DNA of 64,000 nt, taken from assembly GCA_910579395.1 (NCBI GenBank), contig CAJTUC010000012.1, forward strand, positions 36,941 through 100,940, written 5' to 3'. Each line of letters begins with the position of its first letter. Position 1 is the first letter of the stretch. The notes beneath the pieces were generated by a model. That model had not been told where the DNA came from and did not search any database. It saw only the letters and a list, made by a program, of their open reading frames with translations. The translations under genes and the position numbers were made by a program. Source of the DNA: an uncultured Lachnospiraceae bacterium (lineage in GTDB: Bacteria > Bacillota > Clostridia > Lachnospirales > Lachnospiraceae). Shown one piece after another: positions 16,203 through 23,966 of the stretch.

Positions 16203-17693
16203 TCACAACTTGGAAGAATCGAATACAGCCGCCACGACCTGACTCAGCGCGTCGTTCAAAAACTGCGGATGCAGACCAATCACGAACATAACGATTACGA
16301 AAACGACGAGCGGCAGAAGCATCATCCAGTTCGGATCTTTTACATCCGCTGCGGTTGCGTAATCAAACTCTTTTCCCGGAAAAAAGGCTCTGACCACAAT
16401 AGTCAACATATAGATTGCCGTCAACAACGCCGATATCAAAATCGCGCCGAGTCCCACATAAGCAAGCGGATTCCGGCTTTCTACCGCTCCTTTTGCCAGA
16501 TTCCATTTGCTGATAAAGCCGCACAATCCCGGCACCCCCATCAGCGCAAACGAAGCTATCGTAAAAATCGTAAACACTTTCGGCATCTTTCTCCCCAGCC
16601 CGTCCAGCTGATGAATATACGTTCTGCCCGTCTTATAAATGACGGCACCGGCACAGAAGAAAGAACAGATTTTCATGACCGCATGACAGAGCATGTGGCT
16701 GAAGGCTCCTGTCAGTCCGAGCGGCGTCATCAATACGATGCCGAATAGAATATAGGACAGATTGCTGACCGTTGACCATGCCAGGCGGCGCTTCAAATGC
16801 GTTTCCTTCAGCGCCCGGCTGCATCCGAACACAATCGTAAATATCGTCAACACCATGATCAGATTCTGCGCCCATGTCCCCCGCAGCAGTTCCGTTCCGA
16901 AACTGAAATAAGTAATCCGCATCGTCGCAAAAGCACCCGCCTTGACGACTGCTGCCGCATGAAGAAGCGCGGTAACAGGCGTCGGCGCGACGCCCGCCTT
17001 GGGCAGCCAGGCACAGAACGGACACATGGCCGCCTTTACGCTGAAACCGCAGAAACACAATACATAAACAAACAACAGCAAATTGACTTTTTCGCCAAGT
17101 GCCGCCACATCCAACACGCCGCCCGGCGTGAAATCAGGGGTGCTTCCATAAATCAGGATAAAAATCATCCCGATAAAGGCAAAAGCAGCGCCGCCCAGCG
17201 AATAATACAGATAGGTCCGGCTCGCCAGCACTGCCTCTCTGGACAGCGTATGAAGCACGAGCGGCAGCGTGACCATCGTCAGCATTTCGTAGAAGAAATA
17301 CATCGTCACGATATCCTCCGCCATCGCAATGCCGAGCGTAACGCCGTAAGTGATCGTATAAAACATAAAAAATACTCTCTCATGCTTTTCATGCTTCATA
17401 TATTCAAAAGAATACAGTGTCGCAAAAGGCCACAGAAATGCCAGTATCACGGCAAAAACGCTCCCCGCCGCGTCCAGTTTCAGACTGATGCTCAACTGCC
17501 CCGTGAAGCGGAACAGCACGAAGGCCTCTTCCGATGGATGGAGCATCAGCAGAAAAGTAAGCGCCGATGTTATCAGCACAATGATTTCTATATAAAAGGC
17601 CATTACATTTCTCTTCCGAAAAGGCAGAAGCGGAATGAGGACGCCGCCGAACATCGGCAGCAAAACTGCAATTACCATCATATATGCGTTCAT
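16203..17693 (-). CDS. NuoM/MrpD-type antiporter subunit, 496 residues
   Basis: A polytopic membrane protein of the proton-conducting transporter family, standard length. The TM5 glutamate lies in YFFYEMLTMVTLP (about E136), the TM7 lysine in GFSVKAAMCPFCAWLPKAG, and the TM8 lysine in AAAVVKAGAFAT. The first loop has LYSFEYMKHEKHERVFFMFY, as in other members. The stretch AMCPFCAW with two cysteines differs from the usual FPLHAW. It is separated from the upstream antiporter gene by palindromic element B and from the downstream one by 15 bases. Confidence 0.85.
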   Translation of the reverse strand: MNAYMMVIAVLLPMFGGVLIPLLPFRKRNVMAFYIEIIVLITSALTFLLMLHPSEEAFVLFRFTGQLSISLKLDAAGSVFAVILAFLWPFATLYSFEYMKHEKHERVFFMFYTITYGVTLGIAMAEDIVTMYFFYEMLTMVTLPLVLHTLSREAVLASRTYLYYSLGGAAFAFIGMIFILIYGSTPDFTPGGVLDVAALGEKVNLLLFVYVLCFCGFSVKAAMCPFCAWLPKAGVAPTPVTALLHAAAVVKAGAFATMRITYFSFGTELLRGTWAQNLIMVLTIFTIVFGCSRALKETHLKRRLAWSTVSNLSYILFGIVLMTPLGLTGAFSHMLCHAVMKICSFFCAGAVIYKTGRTYIHQLDGLGRKMPKVFTIFTIASFALMGVPGLCGFISKWNLAKGAVESRNPLAYVGLGAILISALLTAIYMLTIVVRAFFPGKEFDYATAADVKDPNWMMLLPLVVFVIVMFVIGLHPQFLNDALSQVVAAVFDSSKL

Positions 17694-17736
17694 TTTATCT
17701 CATCATACTCCTTTCAGATATTGCCAGTTTTTTCAA

Positions 17737-17918
17737 GCGGATACAGGCCGGCAGGGGAATGCAAAAGTTTCCCCTTCAAGGCACGCTTTCGCTCCGCTAA
17801 AAGGTGTAGCGGTACTAAGGATTTCTTCGTCGCAAGCTCCTTGAAATCCAAGTGCCGACACCTTTTACAGGGCCTTTCAGGGGAAACTTTTGCATTCCCC
17901 TGCCGGGCCTGTATCCGC
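17737..17918. repeat. Large palindromic element B inside the antiporter operon
   Basis: Arms 17737-17775 and 17879-17918 are complementary with a single extra C, as in element A. The core between them is homologous to the cores of elements A and C but inverted relative to A. Where A and C pair with other sequences, B has AAAAGGTGT facing ACACCTTTT, so pairing is kept while bases change. The GCGAAAGC tetraloop segment is present. It fills most of the 248-bp gap between two antiporter genes and would be transcribed as a large hairpin in the operon mRNA. Confidence 0.88.
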
Positions 17919-17941
17919 CTGCCAAAACATTCTGCATTCCC

Positions 17942-19483
17942 CTACATGACCGCCGCCGCGATTTTGGCCGCATATTGGATGAGGGGATTCGGCCAGATGC
18001 CGAGAAGCACCGTCAGAATCGTCAGCACGAGCAGTGCAGCGGACATTTTATCCATCTTCTCTGCGGAACGTCCGTCGTCCGTTTCTCTCTGCATTCTGTC
18101 CGCCGGCGGAGTTCCTGTCTCCTCCGTCAGGTTTTCCGCATTTTGGCCGCCAACTCCCGGCAGAAAACCTTTCATCGTAATGGGAAGAAGGTATCCGGCG
18201 GTCAGCAGCGCGCTGAGCAGCAGAATAACGGGACCGAGAATACGGAAAATGCCGGTTTCCGACTGTAATGCCCCCTGAGCCAGGTACCATTTGCTCGTAA
18301 AACCGCTAAAGGGCGGTATTCCAATCAGCGCAAGAGACGCAAACGTATAGCACCATAACGTCACCTTCATCCGCTTTCCGATGCCTGTATATTCATCCAC
18401 TCTCGTTTTACCCGTCCGAAAAATGAAAATGCCGGCCGTTAAGAACAGCGCACACTTCACACACGCATGGAATACGACATGCAGCAGCGCACCTGTCATG
18501 CCTGTCGGCGTCAGCAGAGACAAGCCGAACAGAATATAGGAAACCTGCGAAATCGTAGAATAGGCGAGACGCTTTTTGAACACTTTTTCCCGGTATGCGA
18601 ACATCGAACCCATGAACACGGTCAGCAGACTGAGCGACATCCAGGCCGTCTGTACCCAGGTTCCCCGGATAAAATCGGGGCCGATGATATAATATACACC
18701 GCGGATGACCGCCAGCACGCCGCTTTTTACAATGATTGCGGAAAGCGCCGCGGATGCCGGAGCCGGTGCCGCGGGATGCGCCGCCGTCAGCCAGGCATGA
18801 AGCGGAAACATTCCCGCCTTCGCACCGAAGCCCAGCAGCATCAGGGAAACGGCAGTCAGCAAAATGCCGCTGTTGCCCGCAGCCAATACCGGATTCAGCG
18901 TGCCGCCCGCCGTAAAGGTCAGCGTATCGCAGTATTGATACAGAACATAAATGCCAAACAACGCGCAGTATGCGCCGCACATGGAATAGAACAAATACTT
19001 GAGCGCCGCCATAATGGCCTCTTTCGAGCCGCTGTGCAGTACGAAGGGCATCGAAGTCAGCGTCATCAATTCATAGAAGAAATACAACGTAATCAGATTC
19101 CCCGCAAAATCCAGCGAAAGCAGTACGCCATACGCAAGCAGATAAAAACCGAAGAACCGCTTCTCTTCTCCCTCGTGCTTCATATATAAAAAGGCATAAA
19201 TGCCTGTAATCAGCCATATAACACTTGTTATCACTGCAAACAGCCGTCCCAGCGCGTCTACATGAAAATAGACCGGAATGCCATCCATCAGCGTGAACAA
19301 CGTCAGGCTCCGTTTCCCCGGCCACACCGCCGCGAACATCAGGCCGACAGACAGAACAAGCACCACTCCCACAAAAAGATGAAGCCGCTTCCCTGCCTCC
19401 CGTTTCAAAAGCAGACCAATCCCGGACGCCCCGGACAGCAATATCGGCAATAACAGCCAAAAGCCATCATATATTTCATTCAT
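17942..19483 (-). CDS. NuoM/MrpD-type antiporter subunit, 513 residues
   Basis: Another complete antiporter-like subunit. The TM5 glutamate is in YFFYELMTLTSMPF (about E138), the TM7 lysine in GFGAKAGMFPLHAWLTAAHP and the TM8 lysine in SAIIVKSGVLAVIRG. The C-terminal part carries a hydrophilic insertion (GVGGQNAENLTEETGTPPAD onward, about residues 428-470) between the last helices that the sister subunits lack. The AGGAGG site five bases before the ATG is strong. Element B follows immediately after the stop codon. Confidence 0.85.
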   Translation of the reverse strand: MNEIYDGFWLLLPILLSGASGIGLLLKREAGKRLHLFVGVVLVLSVGLMFAAVWPGKRSLTLFTLMDGIPVYFHVDALGRLFAVITSVIWLITGIYAFLYMKHEGEEKRFFGFYLLAYGVLLSLDFAGNLITLYFFYELMTLTSMPFVLHSGSKEAIMAALKYLFYSMCGAYCALFGIYVLYQYCDTLTFTAGGTLNPVLAAGNSGILLTAVSLMLLGFGAKAGMFPLHAWLTAAHPAAPAPASAALSAIIVKSGVLAVIRGVYYIIGPDFIRGTWVQTAWMSLSLLTVFMGSMFAYREKVFKKRLAYSTISQVSYILFGLSLLTPTGMTGALLHVVFHACVKCALFLTAGIFIFRTGKTRVDEYTGIGKRMKVTLWCYTFASLALIGIPPFSGFTSKWYLAQGALQSETGIFRILGPVILLLSALLTAGYLLPITMKGFLPGVGGQNAENLTEETGTPPADRMQRETDDGRSAEKMDKMSAALLVLTILTVLLGIWPNPLIQYAAKIAAAVM

Positions 19484-19537
19484 ACATACACACCTCCTGC
19501 CCGCTCTTCACAGACATCTCTTATCAAGTCAACAGAC

Positions 19538-19559
19538 AGAATCGCTCCAAGGCGATTCT
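19538..19559 (-). other. Intercistronic mRNA hairpin
   Basis: AGAATCGC and GCGATTCT form a perfect 8-bp stem with a 6-nt loop just after the stop of the 502-residue subunit. No U-run follows, so it is more likely an mRNA stability or processing element than a terminator. Confidence 0.45.
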
Positions 19560-19566
19560 CTTTGTT

Positions 19567-21075
19567 TTATGAAAACATCGCAAGACCCTTCTCGATCAAT
19601 CCAATGACCGGCTCCGAGAACAGACCAAGAAATACATTCAATGCGATAAAGCATACGAGTGCGGCGCTTTTGGAAGGCTGCTCCCAAAAACCGATTTCCT
19701 CAAAACCCTTATCCATAACGACCGTTTTCTTTTCCGGCGTATAAATACGGATGACCGTTTTCATGAAATACACCGCATTTAAGATTACGCTGATGGCCAG
19801 CGCGATCATCGTGATCATGATCTTATGCCGGTTCTCCATCGCCGCCTGCGCAAAGAGCAGCTTCGAGATAAATCCCGAAAACATCGGAAAGCCCACCATG
19901 GACAGGGAACCTGCCGTAAAGGCCACGCCGGCCAGTTTATTCCGATATCCTGCACCGGTCAGGTCGAAGAAATTATTGCTTTTGGCAGAAGCGTCCGTAA
20001 TGCCGGATGCCGCCACAAAAAGAAGAGACTTGGTCGCCGCATGGGACACGATATGATAAATACTCGCAATGATACCGGAAGTCGTTCCCAGACCAAAACC
20101 CATGTAAATATAGCCAATCTGCGCCACCGAGGAATAAGCTATCATCCGGTTGATATTGTTTTCCTTAATCGCATTGACAGAGCCCATGATCATCCCCGCC
20201 ACGCCGAAAACAAACAGGACATTGATGACCTTGCTCTCCCGAATGATATCGAATCCGATAACACGGTAAAAAATCTTTACCAGCAAAAAGATGTATCCCT
20301 TGGAAACAAGGGAGGATAAAATTGCCGCTGAGGACAGCGTCGAATATCCGTAAGCATCGGGCAGCCATGTGTGAAAAGGATAAAGCGCACTCTTGATCGC
20401 AATTCCCACCGACATCAGGCAGATAGAAACGAGCAGCGGGATGTGGTACTCTCCCGACGCATATAAAAGCGCCGCCTGCTCTTTGATATTGCTCATCAGC
20501 AAATGTCCCGTCAGACTATACAGGAAACACAGGCCTAGCAGCAGCAGACCGGAACCCAGCAGGCTCATGATCATATAGCGGACGGCCGCTTCAAATGTCC
20601 GCCCCGTCTGTTTGATCATGATCAGACCGCAGGCGGAAATCGTATTAATCTCCACAAAGACATAGGCCGTAAATAAATCGTTGGTATAAATCAGCGCAAG
20701 CAGAGAGCAAAGCAGCAGATTCACCATAATATAGTACAGATTCTGTTTTGACGCTTCGATTTCCAGCTCCCGCTCCAACGCGCCGCCGATGACGCATAAG
20801 AACATGATCATGCAGAAAAAAAGCGCCATAGCCGCTTCCAGAATGCCGACCCGTATCTCGTTTCCCCAGGGTGCCGGAAAATGCCCCATCGTATAGACAT
20901 ATTCCTGCCCGGTTCCCAGCACAAACCGAAGCACGGCCGCCGACATAACGCCGATCACCGTAATCACGAAAAGATTCAGCCTTTTGGCCCATTTTCCATC
21001 CAATACGGATGAGACGGGTCCCGCAAACAGCGAAAGCAGAATAGAAATAAAGGGGAAATTCTGCACGAATGCCAT
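19567..21075 (-). CDS. mrpD: MrpD/NuoN-type antiporter subunit, 502 residues
   Basis: Placed directly after mrpC, the position of MrpD in canonical operons. The TM5 glutamate is in AYVFVEINTISACG (about E142), the TM7 lysine in VGIAIKSALYPFHTWLPDAY and the TM8 lysine in ILSSLVSKGYIFLL. The start codon follows the mrpC stop with no gap (TAAATG), with AAGGAGG inside the mrpC end. Of the four antiporter-like subunits this is the best candidate for the ancestral MrpD, on position. Confidence 0.88.
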   Translation of the reverse strand: MAFVQNFPFISILLSLFAGPVSSVLDGKWAKRLNLFVITVIGVMSAAVLRFVLGTGQEYVYTMGHFPAPWGNEIRVGILEAAMALFFCMIMFLCVIGGALERELEIEASKQNLYYIMVNLLLCSLLALIYTNDLFTAYVFVEINTISACGLIMIKQTGRTFEAAVRYMIMSLLGSGLLLLGLCFLYSLTGHLLMSNIKEQAALLYASGEYHIPLLVSICLMSVGIAIKSALYPFHTWLPDAYGYSTLSSAAILSSLVSKGYIFLLVKIFYRVIGFDIIRESKVINVLFVFGVAGMIMGSVNAIKENNINRMIAYSSVAQIGYIYMGFGLGTTSGIIASIYHIVSHAATKSLLFVAASGITDASAKSNNFFDLTGAGYRNKLAGVAFTAGSLSMVGFPMFSGFISKLLFAQAAMENRHKIMITMIALAISVILNAVYFMKTVIRIYTPEKKTVVMDKGFEEIGFWEQPSKSAALVCFIALNVFLGLFSEPVIGLIEKGLAMFS

Positions 21076-21453
21076 TTATAATCCCTCCTTTTTCAGCTGC
21101 GTGGAGATTTCATCCAGATCCAGCGTATGATACCGGTTATATAACCGTATCGTGAGCGCAAGCATCAGCGCCGTTACGGAAACGGACACCACGATACCGG
21201 TCAGCACAAGACCGCTCGGAATCGGATTAATATAAACCTCCGCACTGCATACGCCGTCCACTACGATCGGTGCCTTATGACCCGCAATATACCCTTTCAA
21301 TGCAAGGAACAAATATACCGAAGTGTCCATGATATTCATGCCGACAATCTTCTTGATGAGATTTTTCTGCATCAATAAATTGGAAAAACCGATACCGAAG
21401 AGAATCATTGACACAGCTTCTTCATAATTCGTCAAAAAATTGGCAAAATCCAT
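21076..21453 (-). CDS. mrpC: MrpC / NuoK-like subunit
   Basis: About 125 residues and three membrane helices, homologous to NuoK. The helices read MILFGIGFSNLLMQKN, NIMDTSVYLFLALKGYI and GLVLTGIVVSVSVTALMLALTIRLYNRY. NPIPSGLVLTGIVVSV is the family's conserved TM3 opening (NPLPQALVLTAIVI in others). I start at MDFANF, one base after the upstream stop and with AAGGGGGC ahead. An upstream extension of 23 codons would overlap mrpB and has no family support. Confidence 0.9.
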   Translation of the reverse strand: MDFANFLTNYEEAVSMILFGIGFSNLLMQKNLIKKIVGMNIMDTSVYLFLALKGYIAGHKAPIVVDGVCSAEVYINPIPSGLVLTGIVVSVSVTALMLALTIRLYNRYHTLDLDEISTQLKKEGL

Positions 21454-21454
21454 T

Positions 21455-22423
21455 CTAATAGCCCCCTTTTCGGAACATGACATAAAAAGTATACATCGTT
21501 CCCGCGACAACAATACCGACACAGATATTCAAGATCAGAATCAGCCCGCTGCTCAGGATTGCGCCCGGTGTCCCGAGCGGTATCACGCTTTCGATATGGT
21601 TTGCGCCTGTATAAAAGGAATAACTTTTCGCCAGACAATAACAGCCAAGTGCGCAGACACTGAGTACCTTATAAGTCCTGCTCGTAAAAAAACGCTCTGT
21701 TTTCTGAAAACCAAAGGCATTCAGATATAAGATCAGTCCCGCACCGATGATCGCTCCCCCGGAAAAACCGCCGCCCGGCCCAAGATGTCCGCCCAGTATC
21801 ACATAAATGCCGAAAATGATGATCGGCGGCACGAGCACGCGGGCAGCCGTCTGTAAGATCACATCGTTCTTCGGTTCATAGGCACGGTCGCTCTCTTCGA
21901 TATCCCTTCCGTTTTCATCCTTCCTTCTATCCTTGCGAAGCAGTATCAACACTGTACAGGTCGCAATAAATAACACATGTGATTCTCCCAGTGTATCAAA
22001 TGCTCTGTAATCCAATATCATACCCGTCACAATATTGACGGCACCGGTCTCATCCAGACCGCTCTCGATATACCGCTCCGCCACTTCATTGTTCGCCGGA
22101 TTCTCCGGATGTCCATAAGATGGCAGATAGGAAACCGCGATCAACAGCATTGCCACGAGAAAAAGACAGAACAAGCCGCTGAATATCCTGTAAAATCCCT
22201 GAAAACTCCGTATCTCCCAGTTATGCGCCAAATCATAAATTCTCTCAATGCGCTGCCTTTTCTCTCTTTTTCGCTTCCAGTCGATATTTTCATCCCGCCC
22301 GGCTTCCTCCTGCGGCTTCATTTCCACCGTATCCACAAAGGGGTCTTTCGTTCCATCGAACCATTGTTTTAAACGGAAAGAAAGGGTCTTTTGATATTCC
22401 TGCTCCGGTATCTTTCTACTCAT
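21455..22423 (-). CDS. mrpB: Fused MbhE-MrpB subunit
   Basis: About 322 residues. A cytoplasmic N-terminal stretch rich in charge is followed by a domain like hydrogenase subunit MbhE (FYRIFSGLFCLFLVAMLLIAV, a periplasmic loop, and MILDYRAFDTLGESHVLFIA). An MnhB domain follows (ILQTAARVLVPPIIIFGIYV, GGHLGPGGGFSGGAIIGAG, LGTPGAILSSGLILILNICVG). MbhE and MrpB are separate proteins in membrane-bound hydrogenases and part of MrpA/MrpB in classic Mrp. The ATG overlaps the mbhD stop by eight bases, and this choice fits the family better than an upstream start. Confidence 0.85.
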   Translation of the reverse strand: MSRKIPEQEYQKTLSFRLKQWFDGTKDPFVDTVEMKPQEEAGRDENIDWKRKREKRQRIERIYDLAHNWEIRSFQGFYRIFSGLFCLFLVAMLLIAVSYLPSYGHPENPANNEVAERYIESGLDETGAVNIVTGMILDYRAFDTLGESHVLFIATCTVLILLRKDRRKDENGRDIEESDRAYEPKNDVILQTAARVLVPPIIIFGIYVILGGHLGPGGGFSGGAIIGAGLILYLNAFGFQKTERFFTSRTYKVLSVCALGCYCLAKSYSFYTGANHIESVIPLGTPGAILSSGLILILNICVGIVVAGTMYTFYVMFRKGGY

Positions 22424-22733
22424 GACCTTCCACGCCTTCCTTTCCTTTATTATTGCTGTTTTCTTCAGCCTGTACCCCACTACCCTCGGCCGGTTTGCCA
22501 ACCATAGCATGTATTTTCTTCAGTGTAACGAAGAACAGCACGCTCGTCACGCCTGCCCCCACTGCCGCCTCCGTAATCGCCAGATCGGGCGATTCCAGCA
22601 AAATCCAGATGATGGACATAACCAGACTGTAAGACATAAAGATTAAGATCGTATTTAACAGATTTTTGGAAAGACTTGCCGCAATGGCGCAAATGACCAA
22701 AAATCCAAGCAAAATATTTGTAAAAACCTGCAT
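22416..22733 (-). CDS. MbhD-like subunit (DUF4040)
   Basis: 105 residues with three helices. The conserved segment IIWILLESPDLAITEAAVGAGVTSVLFF identifies DUF4040, the domain that forms MbhD in hydrogenases and lies within MrpA in classic Mrp complexes. The tail after about residue 80 is hydrophilic and low in complexity. AAGGGGAGG precedes the ATG. It sits between mrpG and mrpB, as in Mbh operons. Confidence 0.85.
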   Translation of the reverse strand: MQVFTNILLGFLVICAIAASLSKNLLNTILIFMSYSLVMSIIWILLESPDLAITEAAVGAGVTSVLFFVTLKKIHAMVGKPAEGSGVQAEENSNNKGKEGVEGHE

Positions 22734-22748
22734 TCTGCTCCTCCCCTT

Positions 22749-23183
22749 CTATTCTTCGACAGAGGGCAAAGCCTCTTCTCTTTCTCCCGCCTGTTCCTGC
22801 TCTTCTACATGCTCCTGTCTTCCCGCCTGTTCCTGCTCTGCCGCCGTATCATCCAGATTTATCACAGAATAATGCGCTTCTCTTTTTTCATCTGTTGCAA
22901 CCTCTAACCGCGCGATCAGATGGGACGATGTCGGAGACGAAAACCACAAAAATACAATGACACAGAACAGCTTCAAAGATGTAAAGTTAAAGCCGCTTAT
23001 GATCATCAGCCCGATCAGTGAACAGGCGATTCCCAGCGTATCTCCCATCGCCGCCGCGTGCATTCTGTTCAGCACATATTTGAAGCGGAAGACGCCTATC
23101 ATTTCAATCAGAAAAATCAGAAGACCGCAAAGGATAAAAAGCGTACCGAACAGGAACCGTATCCATTCAATGACTTCCATCAT
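22749..23183 (-). CDS. mrpG: MrpG subunit
   Basis: 144 residues with three helices and the family pattern FLIEMIGVFRFKYVLNRMHAAAMGDTLGIACSLIGLMI. A conserved FLWFSSPTSSHLIARL-like segment is also present. The C-terminal 40 residues are Glu/Gln-rich with two EEQEQAGxxE-type repeats, an extension not needed by the family. It overlaps mrpF by 17 bases, with AGGAGG six bases before the ATG. Confidence 0.88.
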   Translation of the reverse strand: MMEVIEWIRFLFGTLFILCGLLIFLIEMIGVFRFKYVLNRMHAAAMGDTLGIACSLIGLMIISGFNFTSLKLFCVIVFLWFSSPTSSHLIARLEVATDEKREAHYSVINLDDTAAEQEQAGRQEHVEEQEQAGEREEALPSVEE

Positions 23184-23493
23184 TCTCTTCCTCCTTCTTT
23201 TCCCGATAAACGCCCATGTATACCTTCGTCAGTACAATGACCGCCAGAAAACTGATCATAGCATAGATGATGCAGATATCCACAAGGTAGCCTTCCCCGA
23301 GCATAATGGCAAGTATGGCAATGATGACCATAACGATCGTTCCCATCATATTCGTAGCAACGATTCTGTCCGCAATCCGCGGCCCGATAATAGCGCGAAT
23401 CAGACACAGGATAATCATAATTGCCAAAACTACCAGTGATGCGGTGAAGAGAATATGATATGCCTGGTCAAGCACCGGTATTCCTTTTTCCAT
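23167..23493 (-). CDS. mrpF: MrpF subunit
   Basis: 108 residues with three helices, of which the conserved middle reads LCLIRAIIGPRIADRIVATNMMGTIVMVIIAIL. The arginine and aspartate of GPRIADRIVATN are family hallmarks. It lies three bases after mrpE and overlaps mrpG, consistent with tight coupling. Confidence 0.9.
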   Translation of the reverse strand: MEKGIPVLDQAYHILFTASLVVLAIMIILCLIRAIIGPRIADRIVATNMMGTIVMVIIAILAIMLGEGYLVDICIIYAMISFLAVIVLTKVYMGVYREKKEEENDGSH

Positions 23494-23496
23494 AGG

Positions 23497-23964
23497 TCAG
23501 TGTCCCCCTTTCTCGATTTCTTTCATCATCTCTGCAAAAATAGATTCATCAATGCCCTCGGCCAGCGATTCATCCAGGCAATGCACCGTATAAACGTTAT
23601 CTTCAAGCTGTACCGTAATGGTTCCCGGTGTCAGGGTAATGGCGTTGGCCAATGCCGAACGCCCCGCCGCCGCCTTTAAGTCCGCCTGAAAAGTGACGAG
23701 CGCCGGTTCCACTTCTTCCTCTTCCGATAAGATCAGATGCACGACCGCGAAATTTGCCTTGACGATTTCAATCACCAGAACGACGACATATCTGATGATG
23801 CGGAAGAAATTGCGGAATAGCATTTTTTCTTTTTCTATGCTGTAATCCGCAAATTTACAGGTAAAGGCAAAGACCGCCGCCGCAATGACCACGCCAAAGA
23901 CCGCGATTTCCAATGTAAAGTTTCCGTTGAAAATGACCCAAAGCAAAAAATATAATAAAAACAT
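23497..23964 (-). CDS. mrpE: MrpE subunit
   Basis: 155 residues. It has two N-terminal helices (FLLYFLLWVIFNGNFTLEIAVFG), a basic loop, and a soluble C-terminal domain containing LANAITLTPGTITVQLEDNVYTVHCLD, the MnhE signature. It is the first Mrp gene of the operon. The ATG is two bases after the stop codon of the GTPase-nuclease fusion, and its AAGGAG lies inside that gene, so the two are translationally linked. Confidence 0.92.
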   Translation of the reverse strand: MFLLYFLLWVIFNGNFTLEIAVFGVVIAAAVFAFTCKFADYSIEKEKMLFRNFFRIIRYVVVLVIEIVKANFAVVHLILSEEEEVEPALVTFQADLKAAAGRSALANAITLTPGTITVQLEDNVYTVHCLDESLAEGIDESIFAEMMKEIEKGGH

Positions 23965-23966
23965 CG

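Noticed and set aside
14566..18278. Long plus-strand frames opposite the antiporter genes, up to 493 codons.
   Set aside because: They are shadows of GC-rich hydrophobic coding on the other strand, rich in Arg/His/Gln, without ribosome sites or recognisable domains.
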